NCBI GenBank assembly: GCA_015069205.1
Contig: SVIZ01000003.1
Location: 62,001 to 126,000, forward strand
DNA: 64,000 nucleotides
DNA from: Oscillospiraceae bacterium
GTDB lineage: Bacteria; Bacillota; Clostridia; Saccharofermentanales; Saccharofermentanaceae
Direction of reading: 5' to 3'
Numbering within the stretch: the first letter of the stretch is position 1; each line of letters opens with the position of its first letter. Both the position numbers and the translations under genes were made by a program. Of the stretch, positions 16,610 through 27,000 are shown one piece after another. Below the pieces are notes generated by a model, which did no database searches, was not told the DNA's origin, and worked only from the letters and a program-made list of their open reading frames with translations.

Positions 16610-17806
16610 TCAGGCTCTCTTAGCCTTTACCATTGTGAAATAGATAACTCCGGCAACGGCATAAAGAGCCATCGCAGTAAGGATAATCACCGTGTAGTTA
16701 TTGTTGGTGTTAGAAAGGATGATCTCGGAAAGATTATTGCCCGTGATTCCTGCTACGGCCCATGCAGAAAGAGACAGGCCGTGGATCTTGGAGATGTTCT
16801 TCATTCCGAACCTTGATTCCAGAAGCGCCGGCAGAGTCGAGAAACCGCCGCCGTATCCCAGGTTGATCACCATGAGAAGCGCGATGATGACAAATCCGCT
16901 GCTGATAACCGCAGAAAGGCCGCAGAGGACTACGCATGAGAGGAATATGATCCCGTAAACCGTAGCCCTGTCCTTCATCTTGTCTGACACGGTCGAATAA
17001 CCGATACGGCCCAATGCGTTGCATACAGCCGTAATGGAAGGAACAATGCTTACGACGGTTGCAAGGATTGCAAGACCTGCAAACTTCTCAATTAAGAGCT
17101 GCTTCTCGTATGTGATGAGCATGAGGCCGCAGTGGATATTGATGTAGAAGATAAGCCAGATACCGATAAAAGTCTTGTTCTTGAACATCGATGAGACCTT
17201 GAAACTGTCGTTGGCAGCTTTGGCTTCGACCCATCCTTCAGGCTTTTTAAGGAGAAGGTGGCCTGCAAACATCATGATGAAATAGATTATGCCCAAAATA
17301 AAGAACATCGGAGCAATGCCGAGACTGTTCTGGAGTCTTTCCATGATCGGCGTTGCGATGGCTTTGGCAAGACCGAATCCCATGATGGAAATACCGGTGG
17401 CAAGGCCTTTGTTATCCTTGAACCAGAGCATGAGCGTCTTAACGGGTGTAAGGTATCCTATGCCAAGGCCTATGCCCATGATGCAGCCGTAGAACAGATA
17501 TATCAGGATGAGAGCAAGAGGTCCCGTGAAGAGTTTAATCGTGGCACCCGTACCTATCATGCCGACTGTAAAGCAGACGGCAGATATGAGAGATGACCTG
17601 TGGATGTTTATCTCTACGATCTTGCCGGCAAATGCCGCTGACATACCAAGGAAAAAGATCGCAAAGCTGAATGCCCAGCCGACAGAAAACGTGCTCATGC
17701 CGATAGCATTTGCTATAGATTCCTTAAAAGTACTCCAGCAATATACCGTGCCGATCGAACAGTGTATCAATAAAGCCGGTATAGCTGCCCTGGTCCATTT
17801 ATTCAT
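16610..17806 (-). CDS. MFS transporter, oxalate/formate antiporter (OFA) family
   Basis: A 398-aa twelve-TM carrier. The opening IHCSIGTVYCWSTFKESI and the block YGCIMGIGLGIGYLTPVKTLMLWF followed by KGLATGISIMGFGLA match OFA-family proteins, which exchange carboxylates such as oxalate, formate or lactate. The start was placed at the ATG at 17806 because GAGAGG stands 8 nt upstream. The gap to the acetyltransferase gene is 64 nt, so co-transcription is uncertain. The actual substrate is unknown. Confidence 0.87.
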   Translation of the reverse strand: MNKWTRAAIPALLIHCSIGTVYCWSTFKESIANAIGMSTFSVGWAFSFAIFFLGMSAAFAGKIVEINIHRSSLISAVCFTVGMIGTGATIKLFTGPLALILIYLFYGCIMGIGLGIGYLTPVKTLMLWFKDNKGLATGISIMGFGLAKAIATPIMERLQNSLGIAPMFFILGIIYFIMMFAGHLLLKKPEGWVEAKAANDSFKVSSMFKNKTFIGIWLIFYINIHCGLMLITYEKQLLIEKFAGLAILATVVSIVPSITAVCNALGRIGYSTVSDKMKDRATVYGIIFLSCVVLCGLSAVISSGFVIIALLMVINLGYGGGFSTLPALLESRFGMKNISKIHGLSLSAWAVAGITGNNLSEIILSNTNNNYTVIILTAMALYAVAGVIYFTMVKAKRA

Positions 17807-17870
17807 AGCATTCACCTCTCAGAAAGTCTGTCAGGACCGAGTTTGATCAATTCTTCCATAAATATCTTTT

Positions 17871-18485
17871 TTACTTGTAATCGTCTACGTCAAATTTCCT
17901 GTCGCGGAAATAGTAGTCTCTGTCTTCTTCCGTGATCTCCCTCAACACACGGCAGGGATTGCCTACTGCAATAACATTATCAGGAATGTCCTTGGTAACT
18001 ATGCTTCCTGCACCGATAACAACATTGTTGCCGATCGTAACACCCGGGCATACCATTACATTACCGCCGATCCATACATTATCGCCTATCGTAATGTCGA
18101 TTCCGTATTCATATCCTGAGTTTCTTGACTCGGGATGGACCGGATGCCCTGCTGTGCAGATCGATACGTTGGGACCGCACATGAAGTGATCACCAATACG
18201 GACTTTACCTACATCAAGCACGATGAAATTGTAATTGGCAAAGAATTCACTTCCGACCTCGATGTTGTAACCGTAATCACAATGGAAGGGTGATTCGATA
18301 TTGAGATATCCTTCCTTTGTCTTGCCCAGTATCTCACGCAGGAGCTTTTCCCTCTCAGCCGTTTCATCCGGCGGAAGATTATTGTATTTGTAGAGTTGTT
18401 TCTTGCACTCCATGCGATCTTCGCTTAATCCGTCCATCCATGACTTATAGGGAAGATTAGCGAGCATTCTTTCTTTTTGGTCCAT
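17871..18485 (-). CDS. Maltose/galactoside O-acetyltransferase-like hexapeptide protein
   Basis: A 204-aa left-handed beta-helix acetyltransferase. It has the N-terminal Maa domain (RMLANLPYKSWMDGLSEDR), hexapeptide repeats, the catalytic histidine in TAGHPVHPE and the C-terminal IGAGSIVTKDIPDNVIAVGNPCRV. It transfers acetyl from acetyl-CoA to a sugar hydroxyl. Only 20 nt separate it from the upstream NHLM ABC gene, so it may be the last gene of that export operon, although such proteins are common metabolic enzymes. Confidence 0.9.
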   Translation of the reverse strand: MDQKERMLANLPYKSWMDGLSEDRMECKKQLYKYNNLPPDETAEREKLLREILGKTKEGYLNIESPFHCDYGYNIEVGSEFFANYNFIVLDVGKVRIGDHFMCGPNVSICTAGHPVHPESRNSGYEYGIDITIGDNVWIGGNVMVCPGVTIGNNVVIGAGSIVTKDIPDNVIAVGNPCRVLREITEEDRDYYFRDRKFDVDDYK

Positions 18486-18505
18486 CCTGTTATCTCCTGA
18501 ATTAT

Positions 18506-20689
18506 TTATGTATCTGTTCTCTGTCTCTTTACGAGCTCAGCGAAAAATCCGTCCTTTGCGATAAGCTCCTCATATGTGCCCTCTTCGGTTATCTGACCGC
18601 CTTCAAGCACAAGGATCCTGTCGCAATGCTTTATCGTGCTCAGCCTGTGCGCGATCACGATCCTGGTACAGCCCATTGCATCCAGAGCTTCGGATACCTG
18701 TCTCTGTGTCTTGTTGTCTAATGCACTCGTGGCTTCATCGAAGATCAGGAGCTTAGGTTCCGGTGCTATGGCACGCGCAATCATTATACGCTGTCTCTGG
18801 CCTCCTGAGATACCTCCCTGACCTTCCGAGATCATCGTATTCATTCCCATCGGCATTGCCCTGATATCGTCTGCTATGCCTGCTTTCTCTGCGGCTTTCC
18901 ATGCATCATCTAATGTTAATTGGGGTGCGCTGATCACGATGTTGGAATAAATGTCTCCCTGGAAAAGACCTGCATCCTGCATGACCGTTCCTATCTTCTG
19001 TCTTAAAGAAGGGAGATCAAGGCCTGTTATATCCTTACCATCGTAATAGACAGCGCCTTTCTCAGCCTTTTCGAATCCGAGAAGAAGTCTTACAAGTGTT
19101 GACTTGCCGCATCCCGTACTTCCGACTATCGCAACATATTCACCGGGCTTGATCTTCAGCGAGATATCATTGATCACATAAGGCGTATCTTCGGAATATC
19201 TGAATGATACATGGTTAAGTTCGATGCTGCCGGTGATCTTTGTAACTATCTCCTTATCCAGGCTTGTCTCAGGTTCACTCTTAAGGAAAGGCTCTGCCAT
19301 CTCTAGTATCGGCTGGATCTGCGCTACTGAAAGAGCAATGCCCGACACTGACATAAACGCACCCATCAGCATTCCGTATGATGCGGTAAACGCATAGTAA
19401 GACGAAGGATCAACGTTACTTTGCATAGCCATGTAGTACAAAACAATATTGCCCGCAAGACTTATTGCAGTTGCGATCACGCCGTTGATCTTAATAAACA
19501 TTGGCGGATTATAAGTCAGTTCCGCACCTGCGGAATATACATCCATCCACTTTGCAAAGACTCTCTTCTCTGAACCCGAGAGCCTTATCTTCTGTACACC
19601 GGTGATAAGGCCGTAGCTTAATCCGGCTTCCTTTGCAGAGCATTCCATCTGCTTTCTTTGGATCTTGATCTGCGTGAGAGTAGATACGATCGAGAATGCA
19701 ACAGTAACTACTACGATCACCAGCGATGGAATTACGAGTGCAGGAGTGAAATTGAATATCTGTCCTATGTAAACGAGTGATGTGACCGATGTCAGGCCGG
19801 TATTCAGGATCATTCCCATCATCAGCGAACAGAGGCTGTTGACCGATGAAGAACGGCTCTGTAATTCACCCGGGCTGTACTTTCTGAAAAAGTTTGCCGG
19901 CAGTGCCATGAGACGCATCATCATGGATGCCTGCACACCGAGAGAAGTCTTTACGTTAAGTCTTGATTGTATAAGCGATTTAATGCTTCCAAAAAGCTGC
20001 GAAGAGAAAGCAATGCAGATCGTTGCAATCGCTACCGGCAACAAAACGTTCTGCCTTCCCGATTCCAATACGGGACCTGTCAGTAATCTTGTGATCCTGG
20101 GCATCAGCAAGCCTATGAGTGATACCACGGCCGTCGCTGCAACGATAAGGACAATGTCACTTATGTTTATGCAGTTCTTCATGTAGATGAGAAGGTCAGG
20201 TATATTAAGCTTCTTTTGAGGAAGCGGCCGGTAAAAACAGATTGCTTCCTTATCAAAGAGAGCAGAAGTCCTTCGGTTTAACTTCATGATCTTCCCTGTA
20301 ACCGGATCTTTGAATCTGTATCCGATAAGGTGATCAGGCAAAAGCGCAACAGGGATATTCCCTTCTTTGGTGAATGCCAGAACAGGTCCGAAAGCATCCT
20401 TATACCAGCCCTCGTCGAGTTCTATGGTCCTGCTCATGAGGCCATATGGTCTTAAGCAGTATTTCAGCTGTTCAGACGGCTTTTCGATGCTCTCCGGAAC
20501 ATCTACGGGCTTATAGTGATAGTACTTTAATATCTCGTCAATGGCGTTCTTGGTAATGATCCTCTCATCACTTAACTTCTCTGCGGATTTGCGGCCCATG
20601 ACGATACCCGCGATCTTTACGAACGAGTCTTCGAGGAGCTGCTGCTCGGCTTTGCGCCTTTCTTCAATCTGGTTTTCGAAGTGTCCCAC
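18506..20689 (-). CDS. NHLM/NHLP-type bacteriocin export ABC transporter, permease/ATPase subunit
   Basis: A 727-aa half-transporter. It has an N-terminal ~150-residue accessory domain (SRTIELDEGWYKDAFGPVLA, typical of the non-peptidase NHLM subunit), a six-TM exporter domain (~160-450) and an ATPase with GSTGCGKST, signature ISGGQRQR, Walker B LLIFDEATSALD and switch His in IAHRLS. It lacks a C39 peptidase and would heterodimerise with the peptidase-bearing partner encoded 13 nt upstream. The start is a GTG with AAGGAG nine nt before it. It is the fourth gene of the TetR-headed operon. Confidence 0.9.
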   Translation of the reverse strand: MGHFENQIEERRKAEQQLLEDSFVKIAGIVMGRKSAEKLSDERIITKNAIDEILKYYHYKPVDVPESIEKPSEQLKYCLRPYGLMSRTIELDEGWYKDAFGPVLAFTKEGNIPVALLPDHLIGYRFKDPVTGKIMKLNRRTSALFDKEAICFYRPLPQKKLNIPDLLIYMKNCINISDIVLIVAATAVVSLIGLLMPRITRLLTGPVLESGRQNVLLPVAIATICIAFSSQLFGSIKSLIQSRLNVKTSLGVQASMMMRLMALPANFFRKYSPGELQSRSSSVNSLCSLMMGMILNTGLTSVTSLVYIGQIFNFTPALVIPSLVIVVVTVAFSIVSTLTQIKIQRKQMECSAKEAGLSYGLITGVQKIRLSGSEKRVFAKWMDVYSAGAELTYNPPMFIKINGVIATAISLAGNIVLYYMAMQSNVDPSSYYAFTASYGMLMGAFMSVSGIALSVAQIQPILEMAEPFLKSEPETSLDKEIVTKITGSIELNHVSFRYSEDTPYVINDISLKIKPGEYVAIVGSTGCGKSTLVRLLLGFEKAEKGAVYYDGKDITGLDLPSLRQKIGTVMQDAGLFQGDIYSNIVISAPQLTLDDAWKAAEKAGIADDIRAMPMGMNTMISEGQGGISGGQRQRIMIARAIAPEPKLLIFDEATSALDNKTQRQVSEALDAMGCTRIVIAHRLSTIKHCDRILVLEGGQITEEGTYEELIAKDGFFAELVKRQRTDT

Positions 20690-20702
20690 TTATTCCGGCT
20701 CC

Positions 20703-22877
20703 TTATTCGTTTGATACGAGGTCGGCATATATTCCGCCACCGGCCATAAGTTCTTCGTGTGTGCCGCGCTCGGCGATTACGCCGTGGTCAAGCACGATTA
20801 TCTCATCGCAGTCCCTTACCGTGGAAAGACGGTGTGCAATTACTATGCATGTGATTCCGCGTTCGTGGATGCTGTTGATAACGTCATACTCCGTCTTTGC
20901 GTCCAGAGCACTTGTCGCTTCATCAAGAATGATTATCGAAGGATCCTGGGCAAGGACACGCGCGATCTCCATCCGCTGGCGCTGTCCGCCCGAGAGGTTC
21001 TTACCGCCGCTTACGAGCTTATGCTGATAACCACCGGGCATCTTAATGATATCGTCATGAAGACTTGCGTCTCTTGCTGCAAGGATCATCTCAAAATCCT
21101 GAATGGACGTATCCCACATCTTGATGTTGTTTGCTATCGTGTCCTCGAAAAGAATGATGTCCTGATCGACGACTGCGATAGAACCCGTAATTACTTCCCT
21201 GGGGTATTCTTCCCTCTTGTGACCGTCAAAGAAGATCTCTCCGCTCCACGGCTGATAAAGACCAGAGATAAGTTTGGACATTGTTGATTTTCCGCTTCCT
21301 GATGAACCTACAATAGCAACACGGTCGCCAGTCTTCAGCTTCATCGAGAAATTCTCTATAACAGGTTTTTCGAGACGCGAATAACCGAAAGTTAAGTTGT
21401 TTATCTCAATATTTCCACGAAGTTTCTCAAGCTTTGTGATCGTCGGATCGACAGTAATGGCAGGATCATCAGGATATTCCATAACGTCTTCCACGCGTTC
21501 CATCTGCGTACGCATTTCCTGGATGGACTGGCCTGCCGAGATAAGTGTCATCGCAGGTGACATGAAAGCGCCTAAGAATCCCTGGAACATCAGCACGGAG
21601 CCAAGCGTGAAAGTTCCATTCATCGTAAGATAAACGCCTGTGATAAGAACGGCATAGTTTGCAACCGTTGATAAGAACGTCGGAATAACTCCGAGGAAGC
21701 TCTGGTCTTTTGCAGCCTTAACTTCCTGCGCATTTACCGAAGCCTGGTATCCTGCCCACTTCTGGAAAAATCCGCTCTCCGCACCGCTTGCCTTTATCGT
21801 CTCGATCATCTGGATACCGCTTGCCGTTGTAGACGTGAGCTTTGAGGCATCCCTTAACTGGACACGGGTAATATTAATACGGCGGTTTGAGATGATTCGC
21901 GCCATGACGATATTCACTATAAGTGTCGCAAAACCGATCAGTGTAAGAAGCGGACTCTGCTTGATCATCAGCACAAGATAAAAGATCATCATCGCAGTAT
22001 TTAGCATGAGAGGTGCAAATGTATTTACCAGCGTCCCTGCTATCGAAGCATTCATTGCCGCACGCGACAGTATGTCACCTGCAAGTCTCTGCGAGAAAAA
22101 CTCCATAGGCAGATGAAGTACTTTCCACATGTAAGTAGTATTGCCGATTACGGACATCTTTCCGTTGATCCTGAGTGAATAGATAGTCTGAGCCCATGAG
22201 ACCGTCAGTTCGATTACCGCAAGTGCGATCAGAAAGATAATGAACGGATAGAGCCAGTCTTTGTTAAGGCCTGTCAGCAGGCGGTCGATAAAGATCCTGG
22301 ACGTGACTGAATCAGCTATGCCGAACAGATAAGATATCGCGGTCGTTAGCATTACGAAAACGATTGCTGCGCCTGCACCTGCAAGTCTTTTTGAAGCGAA
22401 CTCCAGTGTGCTCTTACGCTTGCCGCCGGGCACGAAATCTTTGGAAGGGACCGGAGTTAATACAACACCGGTGAACGATTTATCAAACTCATCCCAGGAT
22501 ATCTTCACGGTACCTCTGGCAGGATCATTAATGTATACATGCTTGCCCTTAAAGCCGTTGAGAACAACGAAGTGATTCATGTTCCAATGAATGATGCAAG
22601 GGAAAGTTCCCTCCGCTTTCAATGTCTCGGGACTCATGCGGAAGGCATTTACTTCAAAACCGTAATGTTCTGCTGCCAGATAAATGTTTTTTGCTTTTGA
22701 ACCGTCGCGTGAAACACCGCAGTCAAGACGCACCTGCTCTAAGGGTACCCATTTGCCGTAATATGCCATTACCATGGCAAGAGATGCCGCACCGCATTCG
22801 AGTGCTTCCAGCTGCATTACAACCGGAACCTTCGCAACACCTTTTTTGACAGGCTTTCTTGAACGTGCTGCGGCCAT
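20703..22877 (-). CDS. NHLM/NHLP-type export ABC transporter with C39 leader peptidase
   Basis: A 724-aa peptidase-containing ABC exporter that cleaves a double-glycine leader and exports the peptide. The C39 domain has catalytic Cys28 (LECGAAS), His102 (WNMNHFVVL) and Asp118 (INDPARG). TM helices span ~160-440, and the ATPase carries GSSGSGKST, LSGGQRQR, IIILDEATSALD and IAHRLS. All catalytic residues are intact, so a substrate with a GG-type leader should exist, yet none is encoded nearby. It follows the HlyD-like gene by 5 nt. Confidence 0.93.
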   Translation of the reverse strand: MAAARSRKPVKKGVAKVPVVMQLEALECGAASLAMVMAYYGKWVPLEQVRLDCGVSRDGSKAKNIYLAAEHYGFEVNAFRMSPETLKAEGTFPCIIHWNMNHFVVLNGFKGKHVYINDPARGTVKISWDEFDKSFTGVVLTPVPSKDFVPGGKRKSTLEFASKRLAGAGAAIVFVMLTTAISYLFGIADSVTSRIFIDRLLTGLNKDWLYPFIIFLIALAVIELTVSWAQTIYSLRINGKMSVIGNTTYMWKVLHLPMEFFSQRLAGDILSRAAMNASIAGTLVNTFAPLMLNTAMMIFYLVLMIKQSPLLTLIGFATLIVNIVMARIISNRRINITRVQLRDASKLTSTTASGIQMIETIKASGAESGFFQKWAGYQASVNAQEVKAAKDQSFLGVIPTFLSTVANYAVLITGVYLTMNGTFTLGSVLMFQGFLGAFMSPAMTLISAGQSIQEMRTQMERVEDVMEYPDDPAITVDPTITKLEKLRGNIEINNLTFGYSRLEKPVIENFSMKLKTGDRVAIVGSSGSGKSTMSKLISGLYQPWSGEIFFDGHKREEYPREVITGSIAVVDQDIILFEDTIANNIKMWDTSIQDFEMILAARDASLHDDIIKMPGGYQHKLVSGGKNLSGGQRQRMEIARVLAQDPSIIILDEATSALDAKTEYDVINSIHERGITCIVIAHRLSTVRDCDEIIVLDHGVIAERGTHEELMAGGGIYADLVSNE

Positions 22878-22882
22878 GGATG

Positions 22883-23311
22883 TTACCTGCTTTCAAGTAG
22901 GAAATCGATTGGCCTTATCTGTTCAACAACGGCTGTACCTTCATATGTACCGTCAGGAAGTGATACTTCGGCTATTCCGTAGATCCTTCCGTAATCATCA
23001 TTGTCAGTAGATGCAATAACACAATTCTCAGTAGAGATCTGTACAGGCATACCTGCAGCAAGAGTTTTCGCGCCGTCTGCAACGATAACTGCCGTATGAT
23101 CAGCGACTATTACTTTTACGTCTGCTTTTGTCTCCAGAGTTCCGATGGTTGCCCAGATAAACAATCCGCCAAGCAGAATAATGACCGCACCAAGCACAGC
23201 CCATATCCCCGGGTTTGTTACTCGGAGATAGTCCGTAAGCTTTTCAGGTGAAGAGATACGCTCTAAGGTCTTCTCGCGGAATAAATTCTGTTGGGTCTTA
23301 TTCTCTTCCAA
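22883..23311 (-). CDS. Short HlyD-like adaptor of the NHLM export system
   Basis: A 142-aa protein beginning FREKTLERISSPEKLTDYL before a single TM (AVLGAVIILLGGLFIWATIG), the conserved opening of NHLM HlyD-family adaptors. After it comes a compact beta-rich domain instead of the long coiled-coil hairpin of classic membrane fusion proteins, so it is about half the usual size. Its role is to link the ABC pair to the outside or to present the substrate. The start is TTG with GGAGG six nt upstream, 17 nt after the TetR gene. Confidence 0.82.
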   Translation of the reverse strand: MEENKTQQNLFREKTLERISSPEKLTDYLRVTNPGIWAVLGAVIILLGGLFIWATIGTLETKADVKVIVADHTAVIVADGAKTLAAGMPVQISTENCVIASTDNDDYGRIYGIAEVSLPDGTYEGTAVVEQIRPIDFLLESR

Positions 23312-23328
23312 GATCAGCCTCCGTTAAT

Positions 23329-23898
23329 TCAGTGCTTCATGACCTTCTCTGTGTTCGCATCAAGTTCGGAAAGCACCTTGATTATGAATTCCTTAGTCTG
23401 GTCATTACCCTCAAATATCCATCTGGACAGGACTGCGATACATCCCTGTGCGCGGTAAGATGTCTGGTAAGACAGCTTGATGTCCTTGATGGTCGTTCCG
23501 ATCTTCTCTGATTCGATCTTCTGAAGGAGACCTTCAAGGATCTTCTCAAACTTTACTCTTAATTCTCCGGGAGCCTTCTCACTGAATACCATCTTGAACA
23601 TGAGTCGGTTCTTGTCGACATAATCGACAAGCTTTTTGAAGAAATCTTCGGTTCTTAATTCCTGGAGCTTTAAAACGAGCATACCCCACTCGATAAGGAT
23701 ATCCTGCTCGAGCTTGTCGTAGAGATCGTATACATCGAGATAATGCTTGTAAAATGTTGCGCGGTTGATGTCTGCCTTATCGGAGATCTCCTGGACAGTT
23801 ACCTTGTTCAGTTCCTTTTCGGTAAGAAATCCCATAAGAGCCTCGCAAATAGCTTTTCTTGTCTTAAGTGTTCTTCTGTCGGTCTTCTTCTCTTCCAT
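23329..23898 (-). CDS. TetR/AcrR family repressor of the NHLM operon
   Basis: A 189-aa regulator. Residues ~10-55 form the TetR helix-turn-helix (KVTVQEISDKADINRATFYKHY). The C-terminal ligand domain is of the DhaS-like type with RAQGCIAVLSRWIFEGN. The ATG at 23898 is preceded by AAGGAG. It is the first gene of the export operon, and a 26-bp palindrome covering a candidate -10 lies just upstream, so it most likely represses itself and the exporter until a ligand binds. Confidence 0.9.
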   Translation of the reverse strand: MEEKKTDRRTLKTRKAICEALMGFLTEKELNKVTVQEISDKADINRATFYKHYLDVYDLYDKLEQDILIEWGMLVLKLQELRTEDFFKKLVDYVDKNRLMFKMVFSEKAPGELRVKFEKILEGLLQKIESEKIGTTIKDIKLSYQTSYRAQGCIAVLSRWIFEGNDQTKEFIIKVLSELDANTEKVMKH

Positions 23899-23925
23899 CG
23901 ACAAAACTCCTTCAGTTTCTAAAAC

Positions 23926-23951
23926 GATAAAGTTATATTGATAATTTTATC
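23926..23951 (-). promoter_or_regulatory. TetR operator overlapping an extended -10
   Basis: GATAAAGTTAT-ATTG-ATAATTTTATC has 11-bp arms with one mismatch. On the minus strand TGA-TAAAAT (extended -10) falls within it. A second perfect palindrome CTTCAG-A-CTGAAG lies at 23953-23965. Confidence 0.6.
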
Positions 23952-24004
23952 ACTTCAGACTGAAGGAATTCTTACATAAAAGAAAATAATTGTTAAGAAA
24001 AATG

Positions 24005-27000
24005 TTATGTCTCTTCGATGTAACCCTGTCTCGGGACAAGACGAAGCTCAAATGTCTCGCGGTATCTTACGTCCTTCTTAACAGGCTGGGTAGTGATGTT
24101 ATCCCTCGTTCTCTCGATCTCCTTCGAAGCAAAGTCGCAGAAGAACTCGCAGAAATCATTATTCATAAGCTGTTCTTCATGCAGGAATTCATTCATCTGC
24201 TCAGGTGTATAGGGAAGAACGGTGAAATCAAACTTCGGGTTATGTCCGATCCTTCTGATCTCAACTGAATCACCGTCTCCGTTCGTGATCTTAACGATCT
24301 GCGTATCCGTATGTGAAGAGTTCTCGGCAGGTCTTGCATAAGGGTGATATATCTTGCCTACGCCTGCAGAATAGACTCCGAGTCTTGCCGCATTCTTACG
24401 GTCGACATAAGATTCACCCGGGCCCCTTCCGTACCAGGAACAAACGCAGTCGTCTCTTACGATCGGGAATCTGATTCCGTATCTGACCATGTCGTACTTC
24501 GGCTTGAAATCAAGAGTGACTCTTAAGATATCTGCCTGCGGGACTTCATAGAAAAGGATGACCTCACCGTGCATGGCAAAAGACTTGTATCTAGAGATCA
24601 TGGTGAACTCACCGTCTCTGCTGCTGTATTCGGATCCGATGTATTTGATCGACTCCTGAATATGCTCATAGTCGCTCTCCTTCGAGAAGACAGTTCTTGC
24701 AAGGATAAAGCTTCTGTCCGTTCTGTCGATGTTCGACGGGCAACGGTAAAAACTCGGTGCAAGCGGTCCCTTAAGGAAGTTGTATCCTGCGATCTCAAGG
24801 CTCTCAAGGCTGCCGGGATCTCTTGAGAAACCGAACCTTAAGCTGCCCTTACCTACGAACAGGGAATGAGGTATCGTGCTTACTGTATTATGCGTGATAA
24901 CATCGGTGATCTTCTCTTCGACAGGAGCATCGCCTGCAGCATACATTTCATTTATGTTGGCAAGACGGACGTTGTCATTCATACGCTCTACCCTGCCGCT
25001 GTCTTCTTCAGTAAGAAGTGACTGGTCTTCTATTATCTCAGGAAGGTCGCTGTCGTAACCTGAACCAATACCCGGAACAGCTGATGCGCCTGGCTTTCCT
25101 GAACCAAGCTGTCTTGATTTATCAACTACGGGCTTTTGTCCCGAACCGAGTCCTGCCGACTGGTCTGAAACAGGGCCAACAGGGCTTGCGATATTGTCCG
25201 TAAGGACGTCCTGATAGAAAGCTACCTCATAGCCTGCCTTGGCATAATAGGTATCCTTGTGAAGCTTTAACGTGATGTCGAAAACAAGCTCCTTTGAAAG
25301 AGCATTCATATACATCTCGATAAATTCAGCCTTACCCTGTGCCCAGCCGGGTGTGGTAAAGACTTCCGTGGAGAACGGGAATCTGAGGGTTCTTGAGCCG
25401 AACGGTTCGATCTCGGGGATCACGCCTCTTCCTGACATGATCGTTCTTCCGCCAAGGAGTATCTTCCACTCAAGGTCAAGCTCTTCCGTATAACCGAACT
25501 GGTTTGAGTTACGCATCGTAAGGTTTGCCGGATCTCCTGCAGATGCGAAGATGGCAATAGTCTGACACTGCTTCTTGATATCAAGGTAGATCGGGTGAGG
25601 ATTACGCTCTGCATCTACGATACCCTGACCGATACAGGAATTCTCTTTCTGCTTTCCGCCGACGAGATCTGCGTGGTGGATCCACTTATACATCGTGTCA
25701 TCATCAGTAAATCTCGTTCTTCCGGGAATGGTCTCGAAAAGATTTCTTCCTGTCCTGTTAAGTGAGAATATCTTCTTTCTGTCGAGGCAGAGATCTTCCC
25801 ATGGTCCGAATACGGCGCCTGCATCAGAAGGCATCGGTCTCATGTCAGAGATCTTGCCCTGAGGCCTGGACTTCTTGCCTTTTGAATCAGCAGTTCTGAT
25901 GACTTCGCAATACCACGGTCTCGTATCATCTATAAGCTGGCACTCGTGCTTTACACGCTGTGCAGTCTCTGAATCGAAGTTATATTTCTGGAATCCCCAC
26001 ATTACTACCGACGGGTGATTCATGCATGCCTCAACATAATCTCTCATGTAGAAGTCTGCAGAAGTAGCGATGACATACATGCCATACTGGTCGCAAAGAT
26101 TCAAGAACTCATCTGACAGAGGCATACCGTCGGCGATAACGCCGTTGATGCCTGCACGCTTCATGAGGATGATGTCCTGACGCATACGGTCCTGCGGTAT
26201 GGCGATACCGGACTGGGGATCGAACTCGTAATACTTTACGAGCATCAGGTTGACTCTTCTGTCGTTTACATTGAGCTTATCCTGAACGATCTCAGTTGTT
26301 CTGAATCCGAATCTCTTTTTCTTGGTGCAGATTACTTTTCCTTCGGAATCCATGATCTCGAAGAAAATATCATACTGGACGGGTGTGCAGTCAGACCACT
26401 GTGCGACATTAAGCGCTACAAAATCCGTGCTTGCACGAGTCTCCTTAAGAGCATCTACAACGCCTACGACAGGCTTGCTCTGGCCCTTGATGTTTACGAA
26501 GGGGAGCTTATACGGATCGTACTGCGCCCTTGCCTCAAGGAGTGAGATCCTGACGGAATAAGGGATCATGTAATTTGTGTGGTTGCGCATTGAGAAATCG
26601 ACTTTGATCATGAAGTCGCCGTGAGGAACGCGTGATACGGTCTCACGTACTGCAAGTGCATCCATTTTCGCAACTTCGGAAATATAAGCCGAAGGAACAT
26701 ATTCAAGTTTGATGTGAAGATTCGACAGTTCGAGCAATGAATCTTCAACGATCATGATGGGTCTGAAGATTCCGGAAAAACCGAAGTTCATCATGTCGAG
26801 AATTATGTGTCCCGAATCATCTCTGTCAAAACGGTTAACGATGATCGTTATCTGGTTAACGCCGGCTTTTACAAGACCTGAGATAAGAAGTCTCTTTCTC
26901 GTGAAGAGCGCGTGTGAATTGCAAAGGAGCTTGTCATTGATAAACACCTTAAAGCTTCCGCAAATACCTGATGCTTCAAGATAAAGAGCTCTCTCGATCT

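Noticed and set aside
20757..21287. Plus-strand 176-aa open frame inside the NHLM ABC gene
   Set aside because: Antisense shadow of a conserved ATPase domain with no RBS.
18506..23311. Complete lanthipeptide or RiPP biosynthetic cluster
   Set aside because: No LanM, radical SAM, YcaO or precursor gene occurs in or beside the operon; only export and regulation are supported.
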